Source of the DNA: Demequina subtropica
GTDB taxonomy: Bacteria; Actinomycetota; Actinomycetes; Actinomycetales; Demequinaceae
DNA: 64,000 nucleotides
Reading direction: 5' to 3'
Assembly (NCBI RefSeq): GCF_000971235.1
Contig: NZ_BBMB01000004.1
Coordinates: forward strand, 86,988 to 150,987
How positions within the stretch are numbered: position 1 is the first letter of the stretch; each line of letters starts with the position of its first letter. A program made the translations under genes and the position numbers. The notes below the pieces were generated by a model that saw only the letters and a list, made by a program, of their open reading frames with translations, made no database searches and was not told the origin of the DNA. This document shows, piece after piece, positions 14,177 through 22,492 of the stretch.

Positions 14177-15960
14177 CGGATCAGCTCCTCGTCGACCCGG
14201 AAGGCCCAGTCCGCGAACTGCTCGCCGTCCTCGCGCGTGTCCAGGTAGTTCTGGGTGACGCGCTCGACGTACTCGGGCATGCCCTTCTCGGTGACCTTGT
14301 GCGCGCGGATCTTGCGCCCGAAGTCGTTGTCCTCGCCGCGGCCCAGGCGTCCGCCCAGGTGGACCTGGAAGCCGGGGACCTGCTCGCCCGACTCCTCGTC
14401 CAGCACCAGCTGGCCCTTGAAGCCGATGTCCGCGATCTGCACGCGGGCGCACGAGTTCGGGCAGCCGTTGACATGCACGGTGATGGGGTTGTCGAGCGTG
14501 GGGAACTTCTGGTCGAGCACCTTCACCACCTCGCGTGCGGTGGCCTTGGTCTCGACGATCGCGAGCTTGCAGTACTCGATTCCGGTGCACGCGATGACGT
14601 TGCGGTGGAACTCGCCGGGATCAGACTCGAGCTCGAGCGCGCGCAGGCCGTTGACCACGTCGGAGACCCGGTCCTCGGGGATGTCGAGGATGAGGATCTT
14701 CTGGAGCGGCGTGAGGCGGATGCGGTCCGAGCCTACGGACTCCGCGATCTCCGCGATGCGCTGGAGCTTGGTGCCGGAGATGCGGCCGGCGACCGGCGCC
14801 ACGCCCACGTACCAGCGGCCGTCCTTCTGCTGGTGGATGCCCACGTGGTCGCCGCGATCGCCCGGCGTCGCGGTCCGGGGGGCGGGGCCCTCGGGGAGCT
14901 CGTAGCCCAGGTAGTCGTCCTGGAGCACCTGGAGGAACTTCTCCGGGCCCCAGGCCTTGAGCACGAACTTGAGGCGGGCGCGGGTGCGAAGGCGTCGGTA
15001 GCCGTGGTCGCGGAAGATGCTGACCACGCCCTTCCAGACCTCGTGCGCGATCTCGGGCTTCACGAACACGCCCAGACGGGCCCCGAGCATCGGGTTCACC
15101 GAGAGCCCGCCGCCCACCCACAGGTCGTAGCCGATGCCCAGCTCGGGGTGCTCGACGGCGCAGAACGCGATGTCCTGGACCTCGTGCAGGATGTCCGGGA
15201 CCGGCTGCCCCGTGAAGGCGGTCTTGAACTTGCGCGGCAGGTTCGAGAACTCGGGGGAGCCGATGTAGAGCTCCTTGATCTGCTCGATCTGCGGGGTCGG
15301 GTCGATGAGCTCGTCCTTCGAGACCCCCGCGACGGGCGAGGCGAGGATCACGCGCGGGACGTCGCCGCAGGCCTCCTCGGAGCCGAGCCCCACGGCCTCG
15401 GTGCGGCGGAAGATCTCCGGCACGTCCTCGATGCGGATCCAGTGGAGCTGGATGTTCTGGCGGTCGGAGACGTCGGCGGTCTCGCGGCCGAACTCGCTCG
15501 AGATGAGGCCGATCTCGCGGGCCTGGGCGACCGAGAGCTGGCCGCCGTCCGACCGGACCCGGAGCATGAAGTACTCGTCGTCCAGCTGGTGGGGCTCGAG
15601 GATCGCGGTCTTGCCGCCGTCGATCCCCGGGCGGCGCTGCGTGTACAGGCCCCACCAGCGGAAGCGGCCGCGGAGGTCGGTGGGCGGGATCGACCAGAAG
15701 CCCCACTTCGAGTAGAGGTTCTCGATGCGACCGCGGACCTCGAGCGGGTCGCCGGTCGACTTGAACTCCTCGTTGGGGTTGAGGGGCGTGCGGTCGCCCG
15801 CGGCCCACTGGCCGTCCTTCGACGCGGTGTTCTTGCGCGCGGCGGCCTCGCGGGTGCGGATGAGGCGCGCCTCCTCGCGGTGGCGGCGGCGCTCCTCGGC
15901 GTCGCTCAGCGCCTGAGGGGCTGGGGCGTTGGCCCCGGTCTGCTCGGTGGTGGTGCTCAC
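14173..15960 (-). CDS. sir: Ferredoxin-dependent sulfite (nitrite/sulfite) reductase
   Basis: Siroheme and [4Fe-4S] enzyme of 595 residues that reduces sulfite to sulfide by six electrons from ferredoxin. The cofactor ligands are visible as C458-x5-C464 (ACTGIEYCKLA) and C500-x3-C504 (NGCPNSCAR). Its pairing with cysH argues for sulfite rather than nitrite as the substrate. The GTG start at 15960 has GGAG 5 nt upstream. A leader peptide with four cysteine codons lies about 100 bp upstream. The ferredoxin reductase at 19085-20479 may supply electrons. Confidence 0.93.
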   Translation of the reverse strand: MSTTTEQTGANAPAPQALSDAEERRRHREEARLIRTREAAARKNTASKDGQWAAGDRTPLNPNEEFKSTGDPLEVRGRIENLYSKWGFWSIPPTDLRGRFRWWGLYTQRRPGIDGGKTAILEPHQLDDEYFMLRVRSDGGQLSVAQAREIGLISSEFGRETADVSDRQNIQLHWIRIEDVPEIFRRTEAVGLGSEEACGDVPRVILASPVAGVSKDELIDPTPQIEQIKELYIGSPEFSNLPRKFKTAFTGQPVPDILHEVQDIAFCAVEHPELGIGYDLWVGGGLSVNPMLGARLGVFVKPEIAHEVWKGVVSIFRDHGYRRLRTRARLKFVLKAWGPEKFLQVLQDDYLGYELPEGPAPRTATPGDRGDHVGIHQQKDGRWYVGVAPVAGRISGTKLQRIAEIAESVGSDRIRLTPLQKILILDIPEDRVSDVVNGLRALELESDPGEFHRNVIACTGIEYCKLAIVETKATAREVVKVLDQKFPTLDNPITVHVNGCPNSCARVQIADIGFKGQLVLDEESGEQVPGFQVHLGGRLGRGEDNDFGRKIRAHKVTEKGMPEYVERVTQNYLDTREDGEQFADWAFRVDEELIR

Positions 15961-16061
15961 AGCGGCTCCAGGAGTGTTCAGGAGGGGGAGCTACGGCGTG
16001 GCGAGATAGCGCTCGTCAGGCCGAGCGCCCTGGGGATGGTTGGGGACGATCCGTGGGCGAC

Positions 16062-16130
16062 TCAGGCCGACAGACACATGGCACAGCAAACGCGGCACCG
16101 GGGTGCCGAGACGTTCGCCGAGGTAGCCAT
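16062..16130 (-). CDS. Cysteine-rich leader peptide of the sir-cysH operon
   Basis: A 22-codon upstream frame, too short for routine gene calling, encodes MATSANVSAPR followed by CRVCCAMCLSA and stop. Its four cysteines fall in the last eleven residues. It ends 101 nt before sir. Actinobacteria are known to use cysteine-codon leader peptides to couple sulfur-assimilation genes to cysteinyl-tRNA supply, and this fits. No clear ribosome site precedes it, so it is likely leaderless. The inner ATG would still give MCLSA. Confidence 0.7.
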   Translation of the reverse strand: MATSANVSAPRCRVCCAMCLSA

Positions 16131-16136
16131 GGCGGC

Positions 16137-16153
16137 GATGATGACACATCATC
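16137..16153. promoter_or_regulatory. Inverted repeat at the leader-peptide promoter
   Basis: GATGAT-GACAC-ATCATC is a perfect 6-bp inverted repeat 6 nt upstream of the leader ATG (16130), where the -10 of a leaderless promoter would lie. It is a candidate repressor operator for the sir-cysH operon. Confidence 0.45.
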
Positions 16154-16205
16154 CGCTCGGTTGTGAACCCCTTTCGGGCGATTCGGCCAGGGACCAGGGT
16201 CCTGG

Positions 16206-16230
16206 TTACCAGGCGCTATGCCCCCGGGGG
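16206..16230 (+). repeat. TTACCAGGCG-type element, copy 1
   Basis: TTACCAGGCG-CTATGCCCCCGGGGG. A near-identical 24-nt copy is at 18927-18950 and a 14-nt core at 56494-56507. It lies about 50 nt before the -10 TACCCT (16280-16285) of the DUF4037 gene. Confidence 0.6.
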
Positions 16231-16279
16231 TGTCGGCGCTCGGGGCCTTTCGGCCCGACCTCGAGGACGATGCGGTGCC

Positions 16280-16285
16280 TACCCT
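16280..16285 (+). promoter_or_regulatory. -10 element of the DUF4037/DUF4125 operon
   Basis: TACCCT, 40 nt before the chosen start codon. No convincing -35 was found. Confidence 0.4.
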
Positions 16286-16325
16286 GGCGCGAGGGCGGCC
16301 GCACGTGCCGCGATCGGGAGGCCGC

Positions 16326-18227
16326 ATGTGCGGGCAGGATCGCTTCGACGTCGCCGGATTCCTGCGCGACCTCGACCGGGTCTTCGCCGAGCATCGCGGC
16401 GCCGCCGATGCCGAGCCTCTCGTCGTCGCCGCCCTTGCCGGGTGCCGCGCGCGCGGCGACAGCGCCGCCGAGCTCACCGTCGTGAACGAGGCGATGGGGT
16501 TCTACCGCTCGGTGAGCAGGCACGACGATGCGCTCGCGATGGCCGCGCGTGCCTCGGACCTGGTCGCCGAGCTGGGCCTCGCGGGCACGGAGGCGGCCGC
16601 GACCACGCGCATCAACGTCGCGACCGCGCAGCGTGCGGCGGGAAGGTTCGCGGAGGCGCGCGAGAGCTACGACCGTGCGCTGAGCGATGCGACGGCGGTC
16701 ATGGGGCCGCGCGACCGGCGCCTCGCCGCGCTCCGCAACAACCTCGCGCTGCTGCACTCCGACCTCGGCGACCACGCGGCTGCCGCGCGGGAGCTCGAGG
16801 CGGCGATCGCGATCCTCGAGGCATCCTCCGTCAATCCCGGCTCGGACCTCGACCTCGCGTCGAGCCGCACCAACCTCGCGCTCGAGCTCTTCCGGGTCGG
16901 GCGCACCGAGGAGGCCGCGGCGCATGCCGGGTCGGCGATGGAGATCTACCGCCGCGGCGCGCATGAGCGCGACCCGCACTATGCCGCCGCGCTCGCCGGG
17001 CACGCCGAGGCGAGCCTGCGGCTCGGCCGCGCGGCCGATGCGGTCGACGCCTATGCCCGCGTCCTCGAGGTGGTCGAGGAGTGCTACGGGCGCGGTTCCG
17101 AGGCGTACGCCGTGACCGCCGACAACCTCGCCGAGGCGCGCGCCGCGCTCGCGGCGGGCCCGGAGGCGTCGCCCGCGGAGCGGACACCCGCGCCCGCGCC
17201 GGCGGCTCCTTCCGACGTCCCCGAGCCTCTCACCGGTCTCGAGCTCGCGCGCTCCTACTGGGAGCACGTGGGCCTTCCGATGCTCGAGGAGCGTCATCCC
17301 GGGCTGATGGCACGCGCGGCGGTGGGCCTCGTGGGGCACGGCTCGGACCGCTACGGCTTCGACGATGCGCTGTCGCGCGATCATGACTGGGGCCCGGGCT
17401 TCTGCGTCTGGCTCACCGACGACGACCTGGCGCGGCACGGCGAGCGCCTTCAGGCCGACTACGACGCGCTGCCGCGCGAGCACCGCGGGCACGTCTGGGC
17501 GGCCGAGACGTCCCGCGCCGCGGACCGGCGCGTCGGGGTGTTCGGGATCGGGGACTTCTTCGAGGGCCTCACCGGGCATCGTGAGGCGCCCGCCCCGGAT
17601 CAGGCGCACGCGTGGCTGCTGCTCGACGAGGCGACGCTCGCGGCTGCGACCAACGGCGCAGTGTTCCGCGACCCGCTGGGCGCGTTCTCGCGGGTGCGGG
17701 ACGGCTTCCGCCGGATGCCCGACGACGTCCGGGTCGCGCTGATCTCTCGACGCCTCGGGATGATGGCGCAGGCGGGGCAGTACAACGTGCCGCGCATGCT
17801 CGCCCGCGGCGACGGCGAGGCCGCGTGGCTGTCCGTGGCCGAGTTCGTGGCGGCCGCATCGTCCGCCGTGTACCTGCTCAACCGGCCCTCCGCGGTCGGC
17901 TACCTGCCGTACTACAAGTGGCGCTTCGCGGCGCTGCGCGCGCTCGCGGCGCGGCCCGCATCGCGCCTTCCGGGGGTGCACGAGACGCTGTCCGACGCGG
18001 TGAGGCTCGCGTCCGCGGCGTGCCTGGGCGGGGCGGGCTTCGGGGAGGGCGGCGCCGGGTCGGGCCCCGCGCGCGAGCGGCTCGAGGCGGCGATCGCGGA
18101 GGCATGCGCGCAGGTGGCGGCCGAGCTGCGCGTGCAGGGGCTGTCGCGCTCGGGGGCCGAGTTCCTCGAGGACCACCGGGCCGAGCTGCGCGCCCGCATC
18201 CGCGACCCGTGGCTGCGGGACCTGTGA
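16326..18227 (+). CDS. TPR plus DUF4037 nucleotidyltransferase-like protein
   Basis: A 633-residue protein. The first half is a helical TPR-like array (repeats with A-x-x-L-N-N-L-A-L and tandem Ala/Glu helices, about residues 40-270). The second half (about 300-620) is a DUF4037 domain, whose HGSDRYGFDDALSRDHDW stretch has the G-S and D-x-D pattern of the nucleotidyltransferase fold. The substrate is unknown. ATG 16326 is chosen because GGGAGG stands 4 nt upstream; the open frame extends to 16218 but that part overlaps the repeat element and promoter. The DUF4125 gene follows 10 nt later, a pairing I recall from other Gram-positive bacteria. Confidence 0.8.
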   Translation: MCGQDRFDVAGFLRDLDRVFAEHRGAADAEPLVVAALAGCRARGDSAAELTVVNEAMGFYRSVSRHDDALAMAARASDLVAELGLAGTEAAATTRINVATAQRAAGRFAEARESYDRALSDATAVMGPRDRRLAALRNNLALLHSDLGDHAAAARELEAAIAILEASSVNPGSDLDLASSRTNLALELFRVGRTEEAAAHAGSAMEIYRRGAHERDPHYAAALAGHAEASLRLGRAADAVDAYARVLEVVEECYGRGSEAYAVTADNLAEARAALAAGPEASPAERTPAPAPAAPSDVPEPLTGLELARSYWEHVGLPMLEERHPGLMARAAVGLVGHGSDRYGFDDALSRDHDWGPGFCVWLTDDDLARHGERLQADYDALPREHRGHVWAAETSRAADRRVGVFGIGDFFEGLTGHREAPAPDQAHAWLLLDEATLAAATNGAVFRDPLGAFSRVRDGFRRMPDDVRVALISRRLGMMAQAGQYNVPRMLARGDGEAAWLSVAEFVAAASSAVYLLNRPSAVGYLPYYKWRFAALRALAARPASRLPGVHETLSDAVRLASAACLGGAGFGEGGAGSGPARERLEAAIAEACAQVAAELRVQGLSRSGAEFLEDHRAELRARIRDPWLRDL

Positions 18228-18237
18228 GGACGGTGGC

Positions 18238-18879
18238 ATGACCGAGACCTACGAGGAGCGCGCCGCGCGGCTCGAGCGGGCGCGCGAGGTGGTCGCGCTC
18301 GAGTGGGAGCAGTTCCAGCGGGTGCGCGGCGAGGACGGCCGCGCCTCGTGCCAGGACAACCCCGCGGAGTTCGAGGTCCAGCGGCTGGGGCAGTTCATGA
18401 CCTGGCCGATGCCGCTGCTGGACTCGTACCTGGCCGACCTGGCCGATGCCGAGCGTCGCGGGAGGAACCTGCTCACCGAGAAGTACGCCCGGATGATGGA
18501 GCCGGTCGAGCCCGAGCGCTACGCGCGCGAGCTCGCGCCCCACCTGCCGGTGCTCGATGCGGGGCGCATCGCGGCGCAGGAGCGGATCGTGGGGCGTCAG
18601 GTCGCATGGGCGCGCGACTTCCACGCGCGCTATCCCGCGCTCGGATCGGGGATGCGGGTGATCGCGACCGTCGAGGACACGCGCGACGCGACGTCGTTCG
18701 AGACGTACCTGCGGGGCGAGCTGGGGACGTACTCGGACGCGACCCTCGCGCTCTACGCCGCGCTGGTCGAGGACCTCGCGGCGACGGGCCAGAACCTCAC
18801 GTGGCGCACCGTCGCGTACACGGCGATCCTCGCCGGCTACGAGGATCTTGACGCCGCCGAGGCGGCGCACCGGCGGTAG
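18238..18879 (+). CDS. DUF4125 family protein
   Basis: A 213-residue cytoplasmic protein with no signal peptide or membrane segment. It matches DUF4125 by features such as EWEQFQRVR, SCQDNPAEFEVQR and SQF-like QFMTWP near the N-terminus. It starts 10 nt after the DUF4037 gene, so the two are one operon. Function unknown; a partner or target of the nucleotidyltransferase-like protein is a guess from the pairing. Confidence 0.8.
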   Translation: MTETYEERAARLERAREVVALEWEQFQRVRGEDGRASCQDNPAEFEVQRLGQFMTWPMPLLDSYLADLADAERRGRNLLTEKYARMMEPVEPERYARELAPHLPVLDAGRIAAQERIVGRQVAWARDFHARYPALGSGMRVIATVEDTRDATSFETYLRGELGTYSDATLALYAALVEDLAATGQNLTWRTVAYTAILAGYEDLDAAEAAHRR

Positions 18880-18926
18880 CGCCCGCATCGGCCGGACGGC
18901 ACCCGGTCGCATACCCCGGAGGGCAT

Positions 18927-18950
18927 TTACCAGGCGTGATGCCCCGGGGG
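18927..18950 (+). repeat. TTACCAGGCG-type element, copy 2
   Basis: TTACCAGGCG-TGATGCCCCGGGGG. It differs from copy 1 (16206-16230) by two substitutions and one base of the C-run. It lies 43 nt before the -10 TATACT of fprA. Confidence 0.6.
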
Positions 18951-18993
18951 GTACCTGTCGTGGGGTGCTGGTGGGACGCTCGCATGACGTGTC

Positions 18994-18999
18994 TATACT
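18994..18999 (+). promoter_or_regulatory. -10 element of fprA
   Basis: TATACT, a near-consensus -10, about 86 nt upstream of the fprA start. No clear -35 is visible. Confidence 0.5.
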
Positions 19000-19084
19000 C
19001 TGGTGCCGTTCGCCGGGCCCGGGAGTGGCGGACCTTGTCCCCCTCCCCGGATGCACCTGCACGCAAGCACCTGAGGAGATCGCT

Positions 19085-20479
19085 GTGACGACCGAACGCC
19101 CGCTCCGGATCGCCATCATCGGCGCCGGTCCGGCCGGCACCTATGCCGCCGACATCCTGTCCAAGACCGACCTCAACGTGTCGATCGACATCATCGAGCG
19201 CCTGCCCGCGCCCTTCGGCCTGGTCCGCTACGGCGTGGCCCCGGACCACCCGCGCATCAAGCAGATCATCGTCGCGCTCGCGAACGTCATCGGCCGCGGC
19301 GACATCCGCCTGCTGGCCAACGTCGACGTGGGCACGGACATCACCCTCGAGGAGCTCCGCGAGCACTATGACGCGGTGATCTTCGCGACCGGCTCCTTCA
19401 AGGATGCGGACCTCGACATCCCTGGTATCGAGCTGGAGGGCTCGTTCGGCGCCGCCGACTTCGTGTCCTGGTACGACGGCCACCCGGACGTGCCCCGTAC
19501 CTGGCCGCTCGAGGCCAAGGAGGTCGCCGTTGTGGGCGTCGGCAACGTCGCGCTCGACGTCGCCCGGATCCTCGCGAAGCACGTCAAGGACCTCATGCCG
19601 ACGGAGATCCCGGCGAACGTGGTGAAGACGCTCGAGGCGTCGCCCGTCACCGATGTCCACGTGTTCGGCCGCCGCGGGCCGGCGCAGGTGAAGTTCTCGC
19701 CGCTCGAGCTGCGCGAGCTGGGCCACGTGCCCGACGTCGACATCGTCGTGTACCCGGAGACGGACTACGAGTTCGACGAGGCCTCGATGGAGGTCGCGGA
19801 GAACAACAAGCAGCAGAAGCAGGTGGTGAAGACGCTCACCGACTACGCGCTCAAGGAGCCCGGCACCGCGTCGCGCCGCATCCACCTGCACTTCCTCCAG
19901 AGCCCGACCGAGGTGCTCGGCGAGGACGGCAAGGTGGTCGGCATCCGGATGGAGCGCACCGCGCTCCAGGGCGACGGCAACGTCAAGGGCACGGGCGAGC
20001 TCATCGACTACCCGGTGCAGGCCGTGTACCGCGCCGTCGGCTACTGGGGCACCGAGATCGAGGGCATCCCGTTCAACGACGCCAAGGGCACCATCCGCAA
20101 CGAGGGCGGCCGCGTGGTCGACGAGTCGGGCGAGCGGCTCCAGGGCTACTACGCGACCGGCTGGATCAAGCGCGGCCCGGTAGGGCTCATCGGCCACACC
20201 AAGTCCGACGCCTCGGAGACCATCGCGAACCTGGTCGAGGACGCCCCGGGCCTGTACGCCGAGTCCAAGGCGACGCCCGCCGGCCTCAGCCCCGACAACG
20301 TGCTGCGGCTGCTCAAGTCGCGCGGCGTGCCGGTGGTCCAGTGGGAGGACTGGGAGATCCTCGACGCCCACGAGCGTGCGATCGGCGAGCCGCACGGCCG
20401 CGAGCGCATCAAGGTGGTCCCGCGCGAGGAGATGACCGAGATCGCGCTGAGCCGCGCGGTCCACAACGTCTCGCCCTGA
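19085..20479 (+). CDS. fprA: Ferredoxin/ferredoxin-NADP reductase, FprA type
   Basis: A 464-residue flavoprotein that moves electrons between NADPH and ferredoxin. It has an N-terminal FAD GxGxxG (IIGAGPAGTYAA), the adrenodoxin-reductase-type PAPFGLVRYGVAPDHP motif, an NADP-binding VVGVGNVALDVARIL near residue 155, and the C-terminal GWIKRGPVGLIGHTKSDA region. The GTG start has GAGGAG 6 nt upstream. It could feed the sulfite reductase of the nearby sir-cysH operon. Confidence 0.95.
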   Translation: MTTERPLRIAIIGAGPAGTYAADILSKTDLNVSIDIIERLPAPFGLVRYGVAPDHPRIKQIIVALANVIGRGDIRLLANVDVGTDITLEELREHYDAVIFATGSFKDADLDIPGIELEGSFGAADFVSWYDGHPDVPRTWPLEAKEVAVVGVGNVALDVARILAKHVKDLMPTEIPANVVKTLEASPVTDVHVFGRRGPAQVKFSPLELRELGHVPDVDIVVYPETDYEFDEASMEVAENNKQQKQVVKTLTDYALKEPGTASRRIHLHFLQSPTEVLGEDGKVVGIRMERTALQGDGNVKGTGELIDYPVQAVYRAVGYWGTEIEGIPFNDAKGTIRNEGGRVVDESGERLQGYYATGWIKRGPVGLIGHTKSDASETIANLVEDAPGLYAESKATPAGLSPDNVLRLLKSRGVPVVQWEDWEILDAHERAIGEPHGRERIKVVPREEMTEIALSRAVHNVSP

Positions 20480-20501
20480 GATCGACCCCGGCAGGGGTGG
20501 C

Positions 20502-20543
20502 GTGAGGCCGGCGCGACGGGGATTGCCGTCGCGCCGGCCTCAC
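20502..20543 (+). terminator. Terminator hairpin after fprA
   Basis: A perfect 18-bp stem (arms 20502-20519 and 20526-20543, beginning GTGAGGCCGGCGCG) with a 6-nt loop GGATTG, 22 nt after the fprA stop. No T-tract. Confidence 0.75.
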
Positions 20544-20662
20544 GCGTCTCCCCGGGCGGCGCGTAGCGGCACCGCGTGCCTTTGCAACGTGGCAGGATTC
20601 CCCGCAGGGGGGAACCGGGGCGCGCCTGCGTCCGTTCTCCGTCCGAGGGAAACGGAGGACAC

Positions 20663-21538
20663 GTGGGCAGGAAGTACTTCAACGGGCTGAAGACCACCGG
20701 TCTGTTCGTCGCGCTGTGGGCGGTGATGCTCACGCTCGGCACGTTCATCGGCAACGGCCAGTACCTGTGGATGTTCGCCCTGTTCTCGGTCTTCGGTACG
20801 GCCTTCGGTTACTGGAACTCCGCGACGCTCGCGATCCGCGCGATGCATGCGCGCCCCGTCACCGAGGTCGAGCAGCCCGCGATGTACCGCATCGTCCGAG
20901 AGCTCAGCCAGCAGGCCAACCAGCCGATGCCGCAGCTGTACGTCTCGCCCACCGCGGCCCCGAACGCCTTCGCGACGGGACGCAACCCGCAGAACTCCGC
21001 GGTGTGCTGCACCGAGGGCATCCTCGAGCTCCTCGACGAGCGCGAGCTGCGAGGCGTCCTGGGCCACGAGCTCATGCACGTCTACAACCGCGACATCCTC
21101 ATCGGCTCGGTCGCGGCGGCCTTCGCGGGCATGATCACCGCGGTGGCGCAGATGCTCTTCTTCTTCGGGGGCGGCCGCGACAGCCGGGACAACCCGCTGG
21201 GCATCTTCGGCCTGCTCGCGATGCTCATCCTCGCGCCCATCGCCGCGAGCCTCATCCGCATGGCGATCTCCCGCACTCGCGAGTACGACGCGGACGAGGA
21301 CGGCTCGACGCTCACCGGCGACCCGCTCGCGCTCGCCTCGGCCCTGCGCAAGCTCGAGCAGGGCACCAAGGCGCGTCCGCTCAAGGACACCCCGCAGCTC
21401 GAGAACGTCTCGCACATGATGATCGCGAACCCGTTCCGGGGCGAGGGCGTGGCGAACCTGTTCGCGACGCACCCGCCCATGGACCAGCGCATCGCGCGTC
21501 TCGAGGAGATGGCGCGCTCGCGCGGCTACCTGCGCTGA
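20663..21538 (+). CDS. htpX: HtpX-type membrane zinc metalloprotease
   Basis: Membrane-quality-control M48 protease of 291 residues. Membrane segments lie near residues 12-55 and 155-210. The zinc site is LGHELMHVYNRD (HExxH about residue 136), with the third ligand in the SRTREYDADEDG region. The GTG start at 20663 has GGAGG 4 nt upstream. It is monocistronic between the fprA terminator and a leaderless remnant gene. Confidence 0.92.
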   Translation: MGRKYFNGLKTTGLFVALWAVMLTLGTFIGNGQYLWMFALFSVFGTAFGYWNSATLAIRAMHARPVTEVEQPAMYRIVRELSQQANQPMPQLYVSPTAAPNAFATGRNPQNSAVCCTEGILELLDERELRGVLGHELMHVYNRDILIGSVAAAFAGMITAVAQMLFFFGGGRDSRDNPLGIFGLLAMLILAPIAASLIRMAISRTREYDADEDGSTLTGDPLALASALRKLEQGTKARPLKDTPQLENVSHMMIANPFRGEGVANLFATHPPMDQRIARLEEMARSRGYLR

Positions 21539-21572
21539 CGCATCGTTCGGCGGGGCTGTCGGACCCCCGGCC

Positions 21573-21578
21573 TAGCGT
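21573..21578 (+). promoter_or_regulatory. Leaderless -10 of the isochorismatase remnant
   Basis: TAGCGT followed after 6 nt by ATG 21585, the leaderless pattern recurring in this window. Confidence 0.5.
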
Positions 21579-21584
21579 GGGCCC

Positions 21585-21767
21585 ATGAGCACCCTCGAAG
21601 GGCGCGGCGGCACCGCGCTCTTGGTCATCGACATGCAGGTCGACGTGGTCGCGCAGGCCGTCGACCGTGACGGCGTGATCGCGCACACCAGCCTGTACTG
21701 GCGCTATCAGAGCGCGCCGGGCAAGGAGGCGAGCGTGAGGGACGCCGCGGAGGTCGCGTTCGGCTAG
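21585..21767 (+). pseudogene. Isochorismatase-family cysteine hydrolase with in-frame internal deletion
   Basis: The 60-residue frame joins the family N-terminus (TALLVIDMQVDVV, with the catalytic Asp) directly to the family C-terminus (HTSLYWRYQSAPGKEASV). Complete members are about 180-200 residues, so about two thirds, including the active-site Lys and Cys, is missing. The join falls at VIA, where normal members have one VIA near residue 30 and another just before HTNLYW, so deletion between short repeats is likely. The leaderless promoter remains. No enzyme activity is expected. Confidence 0.75.
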
Positions 21768-21773
21768 CGGGGG

Positions 21774-22412
21774 CTACCCGCGGCGCGTGAAGGTCACGTG
21801 CGTGACCCCGCTCGGCGTGCTGGTCGCGCTCGTCTCGAAGCGCGCCTCGAGCCCTTCGAGGCCTTGCCACAGGCTCACGCCGCGGCCGAGGACGATCGGC
21901 ACCACGACCACGTGAAGGTGGTCCACCAGGTCCTCGGCCAGAAACTCCTTGACCGAGGTCGGCCCGCCTCCTAGGCGCACGTCGAGGCCGCCCGCGAGGA
22001 CACGTGCCTCGGCGAGCGCGTCGGCGGGGGCCGCGTTGCGGAACAGGAACGTCGTCTCCCCGAGCACCAGGGGATCGCGCGGCCGGTGCGTGAGCACGAT
22101 CACCGGCGTGTGGAACGGCGGCTCGTCGCCCCACCAGCCGCGCCAGCCCGCATCGTCCTGCCAGCCCGGCGGCCCGAACTTCCTCGCCCCCATGATCTCC
22201 GCGCCGATGCCCTCGAAGGACCGCCGGGCGAACGCATCGTCCGGAGTCTCCGGCGCATCGTCGCCTTGGAGCGACGCCCACGTGGCGGTGTCCTTGAACC
22301 ACTCCATGAGCCGCATCCCGGCGTGCCCGAACGGCGCGTCGAGGCTCTGATCGACGCCCGTGGCGAAGCCGTCGAGGGAGACCGCGAGGTTGTGCACCCG
22401 CACCAGGGACAT
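21774..22412 (-). CDS. RibD C-terminal / dihydrofolate reductase-like protein
   Basis: A 212-residue soluble reductase of the RibD_C family, with a Rossmann-like NADPH fold. It begins VRVHNLAVSLDGFATG and has the family EIMGARKF stretch near residue 73 and GGGPTSVKEFL near 147. It runs against the isochorismatase remnant, 6 nt from its end. The substrate is unknown; relatives are often only annotated as dihydrofolate reductase family. Confidence 0.88.
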   Translation of the reverse strand: MSLVRVHNLAVSLDGFATGVDQSLDAPFGHAGMRLMEWFKDTATWASLQGDDAPETPDDAFARRSFEGIGAEIMGARKFGPPGWQDDAGWRGWWGDEPPFHTPVIVLTHRPRDPLVLGETTFLFRNAAPADALAEARVLAGGLDVRLGGGPTSVKEFLAEDLVDHLHVVVVPIVLGRGVSLWQGLEGLEARFETSATSTPSGVTHVTFTRRG

Positions 22413-22479
22413 GGGGGCAGTCTCGCATCGGGCGGGGTCCCGCGCGCGGGGTGCCCTTCACACGTGTGCGCGGTTCGCG

Positions 22480-22485
22480 TAGTTT
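22480..22485 (+). promoter_or_regulatory. Leaderless -10 of the MpaB-type gene
   Basis: TAGTTT, then 7 nt, then the GTG start at 22493. No ribosome site is present. This decides the start over GTG 22451. Confidence 0.5.
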
Positions 22486-22492
22486 GCGACGG

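Noticed and set aside
16218-16325. Upstream ATG start for the DUF4037 gene
   Set aside because: No ribosome site, overlaps the repeat element and a -10; ATG 16326 has GGGAGG.
16206-18950. Attachment sites of an integrated element around DUF4037/DUF4125
   Set aside because: No integrase, transposase or tRNA target; kept only as an unexplained repeat.
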